Assembly: GCA_910583835.1 (NCBI GenBank)
Contig: CAJTYM010000038.1
Span: 1 to 43,706, forward strand
From: an uncultured Lachnospiraceae bacterium
GTDB taxonomy: Bacteria; Bacillota; Clostridia; Lachnospirales; Lachnospiraceae
Length of the DNA stretch: 43,706 bases
Direction of reading: 5' to 3'
Shown piece by piece: positions 42,458-43,706 of the stretch. Positions within the stretch are counted from its first letter, which is position 1; each line of letters begins with the position of its first letter. Both the position numbers and the translations under genes were made by a program. A model generated the notes under the pieces. The model did not search any database and had not been told where the DNA came from. It saw only the letters and a list, made by a program, of their open reading frames with translations.

Positions 42458-43599
42458 TGGATATTAAGGAACGTCTTGGTATATTTTGCTTTTATGACAA
42501 AGATGGTATTGTTGGAGAATATATAAAAACTTATTTGGAAAGTATATTACCCTATTTGAAAGAACTGGTAATTGTTTGTAATGGGCATTTATCTGACAGG
42601 GGAAAGAGTATTCTTAAAAAATATACTGGCAAAATTTTTGTAAGAGAAAATAGAGGAATGGATGGCGGGGCATATCAGGATGTCATTCTTAATATTCTTG
42701 GGCTGGATTATATCCATAAATACGAGGAATTGTTAATGTTTAATGATACCATATATGCTCCTATTGATTCTTGGGAAACAGTCTTTGCAAAAATGCAGAG
42801 TGAAGAAGTGGATTTTTGGGGACTGACACAGAATAGTACGAAAAAAATACCATTGCATATACAGTCATACTTTATTATGTTTTGCAAAAAGGTTCTGCAC
42901 AGTGAAGAATTTGCTTTTTTTTGGAGAAGTTTAGACGCGGGACAAAACGATAAGAACAAAGTGATAGCTAATTTTGAGATAAATCTAACATACTTTTTGG
43001 AAAAGAAAGGCTATTCTTGGGATACGTTCAGTCATTGCGCAGATAAAGATATGTGCAGAAACCCATACTTTTTCTTGCATAATGAGAGGATTCCGGCATT
43101 GAAACGGAATATTTTTTCGCATTTGGGAGATATAATGGTAACGGATGAAGAGCGGAAAAAGGCAGAATTGTATGTTAAGGAACAATCGGAATATGATTTT
43201 GGCATGATTGTGGAAGAGTTAAGGCGTAAGGAGGGGAGGGGGGTTAATGAATTAAGAAGCAAGAAACCAGAGCCTGTTGTGAGGGCTGAGAGGGAAATTT
43301 GCTGGGAGGAAATGCTTTCCTATGCATCAAGGTATGAGAAGTGTTATCTTTATGGTAATACACTGAATGCGTATGTGCTTAGCAACCTTTTAGAACCGGA
43401 AAAAATAAAGGGGATTATAGTAAGTGATGCATATAGTGCAGAAAAGACATCTGCGGGAAAGGATGCGGTTCTTCAATGGTCAGAAGTTAGCAATGAAGGA
43501 GAAGGCCTTATTGTGACTTTGGGATATCAAAATGCAAAGAAATTGAAAAATAAAATTGTCAAAAAATTCCCCGAAGCAATGTTTTGCTGGGAGTTGTAG
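42457..43599 (+). CDS. RgpF-like protein with C-terminal Rossmann module (second copy)
   Basis: A 380-residue paralogue of 37739-38860. RLGIFCFYD, VVCNG, GMDGGAYQD, LLMFNDTIYAP and DFWGLT show the RgpF domain (1 to about 250). Residues about 294-380 are a diverged Rossmann module (LYGNTLNAY, GIIVSDA). AAGGAGAG lies just before the start. The last 107 bases of the window after this gene show no convincing terminator or gene. Confidence 0.83.
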   Translation: MDIKERLGIFCFYDKDGIVGEYIKTYLESILPYLKELVIVCNGHLSDRGKSILKKYTGKIFVRENRGMDGGAYQDVILNILGLDYIHKYEELLMFNDTIYAPIDSWETVFAKMQSEEVDFWGLTQNSTKKIPLHIQSYFIMFCKKVLHSEEFAFFWRSLDAGQNDKNKVIANFEINLTYFLEKKGYSWDTFSHCADKDMCRNPYFFLHNERIPALKRNIFSHLGDIMVTDEERKKAELYVKEQSEYDFGMIVEELRRKEGRGVNELRSKKPEPVVRAEREICWEEMLSYASRYEKCYLYGNTLNAYVLSNLLEPEKIKGIIVSDAYSAEKTSAGKDAVLQWSEVSNEGEGLIVTLGYQNAKKLKNKIVKKFPEAMFCWEL

Positions 43600-43706
43600 G
43601 AATGGCGTCTGTTCACTCCCAGTAAAGACAGAGATGGCGGTAATTATAATTGAGGCTGTAAAAAATCTTGTGTCTATGAACTTTAGACTTTCCTGATAAG
43701 AATTAG

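Noticed and set aside
43600..43706. Terminator or gene at the 3' end of the window
   Set aside because: Only weak short inverted repeats are present, with no T-run and no frame with a ribosome binding site.

Overview
The window looks like chromosomal DNA of a low-to-moderate GC, Gram-positive anaerobe of the Clostridia, most likely a Lachnospiraceae relative. The support is indirect: strong AGGAGG ribosome binding sites, some GTG/TTG starts, tightly packed operons, and families common in that group (RgpF, LicD, DUF4422, TagF-like transferases, a DUF1703-type AAA-ATPase, Uma2). I found no tRNA, rRNA, CRISPR array or transposase. No stretch longer than about 300 bases lacks a gene or gene remnant.

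Layout. (A) 62-5338 (+) is a compact, AT-rich four-gene operon unlike the rest: a NadM-type nucleotidyltransferase, a TIR-like/DUF4062-like domain fused to a prenyltransferase-type alpha/alpha toroid, a MoaA-like radical SAM enzyme, and a rifampin-phosphotransferase-like ATP-grasp/phosphohistidine dikinase. An almost perfect inverted repeat (1-40) precedes it. It ends two bases before a decayed GT2 gene (5341-5728), a deletion-riddled copy of the intact gene at 19511-20488. (B) 5884-12047 (+), visibly GC-richer: a TPR-GT4-SGNH fusion followed by WecC/WbpA-, WecB/WbpI- and WbpB-like genes for an N-acetylhexosaminuronic acid nucleotide sugar, ending at a bidirectional terminator. (C) 12149-15382 (-): a cytidylyltransferase-PEP mutase fusion (phosphonate C-P bond formation) and a TagF-like transferase. 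(D) 15604-19440 (+), divergent from C: PntC/LicC-like nucleotidyltransferase, class I aminotransferase, methyltransferase and asparagine-synthetase-like PP-loop enzyme. (E) 19511-30774 (+): GT2s, a second TagF-like transferase, TPR-GT2-methyltransferase, a WbdD-like methyltransferase-kinase, CgeB-like GT, SGNH protein, DUF4422 protein and a small acidic protein, closed by a strong hairpin terminator. (F) 30961-33166 (+): LicD plus a TagD-like/Gfo-Idh-MocA fusion. (G) 33241-35531 (+): two PD-(D/E)XK-type genes. (H) 35586-43599 (+): radical SAM, methyltransferase, two RgpF-like, GT4, GT2 and epimerase genes; six of these seven carry the same kind of small Rossmann module at one end or the other.

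Taken together, B-F and H appear to build a heteroglycan containing an amino-uronic sugar and decorated with CMP- or CDP-activated phosphonate and phospho-alditol groups, methyl groups and possibly acyl groups. No membrane protein, flippase, polymerase, ABC exporter or priming transferase is visible, so either export genes lie outside the window or the glycan is put on a protein in the cytoplasm (flagellin-type glycosylation). Block A is the best candidate for an undescribed system. Its chemistry (nucleotidyl transfer, radical SAM, dikinase) with a TIR-like/toroid protein suggests a nucleotide-based conflict or signalling module, but this is inference.
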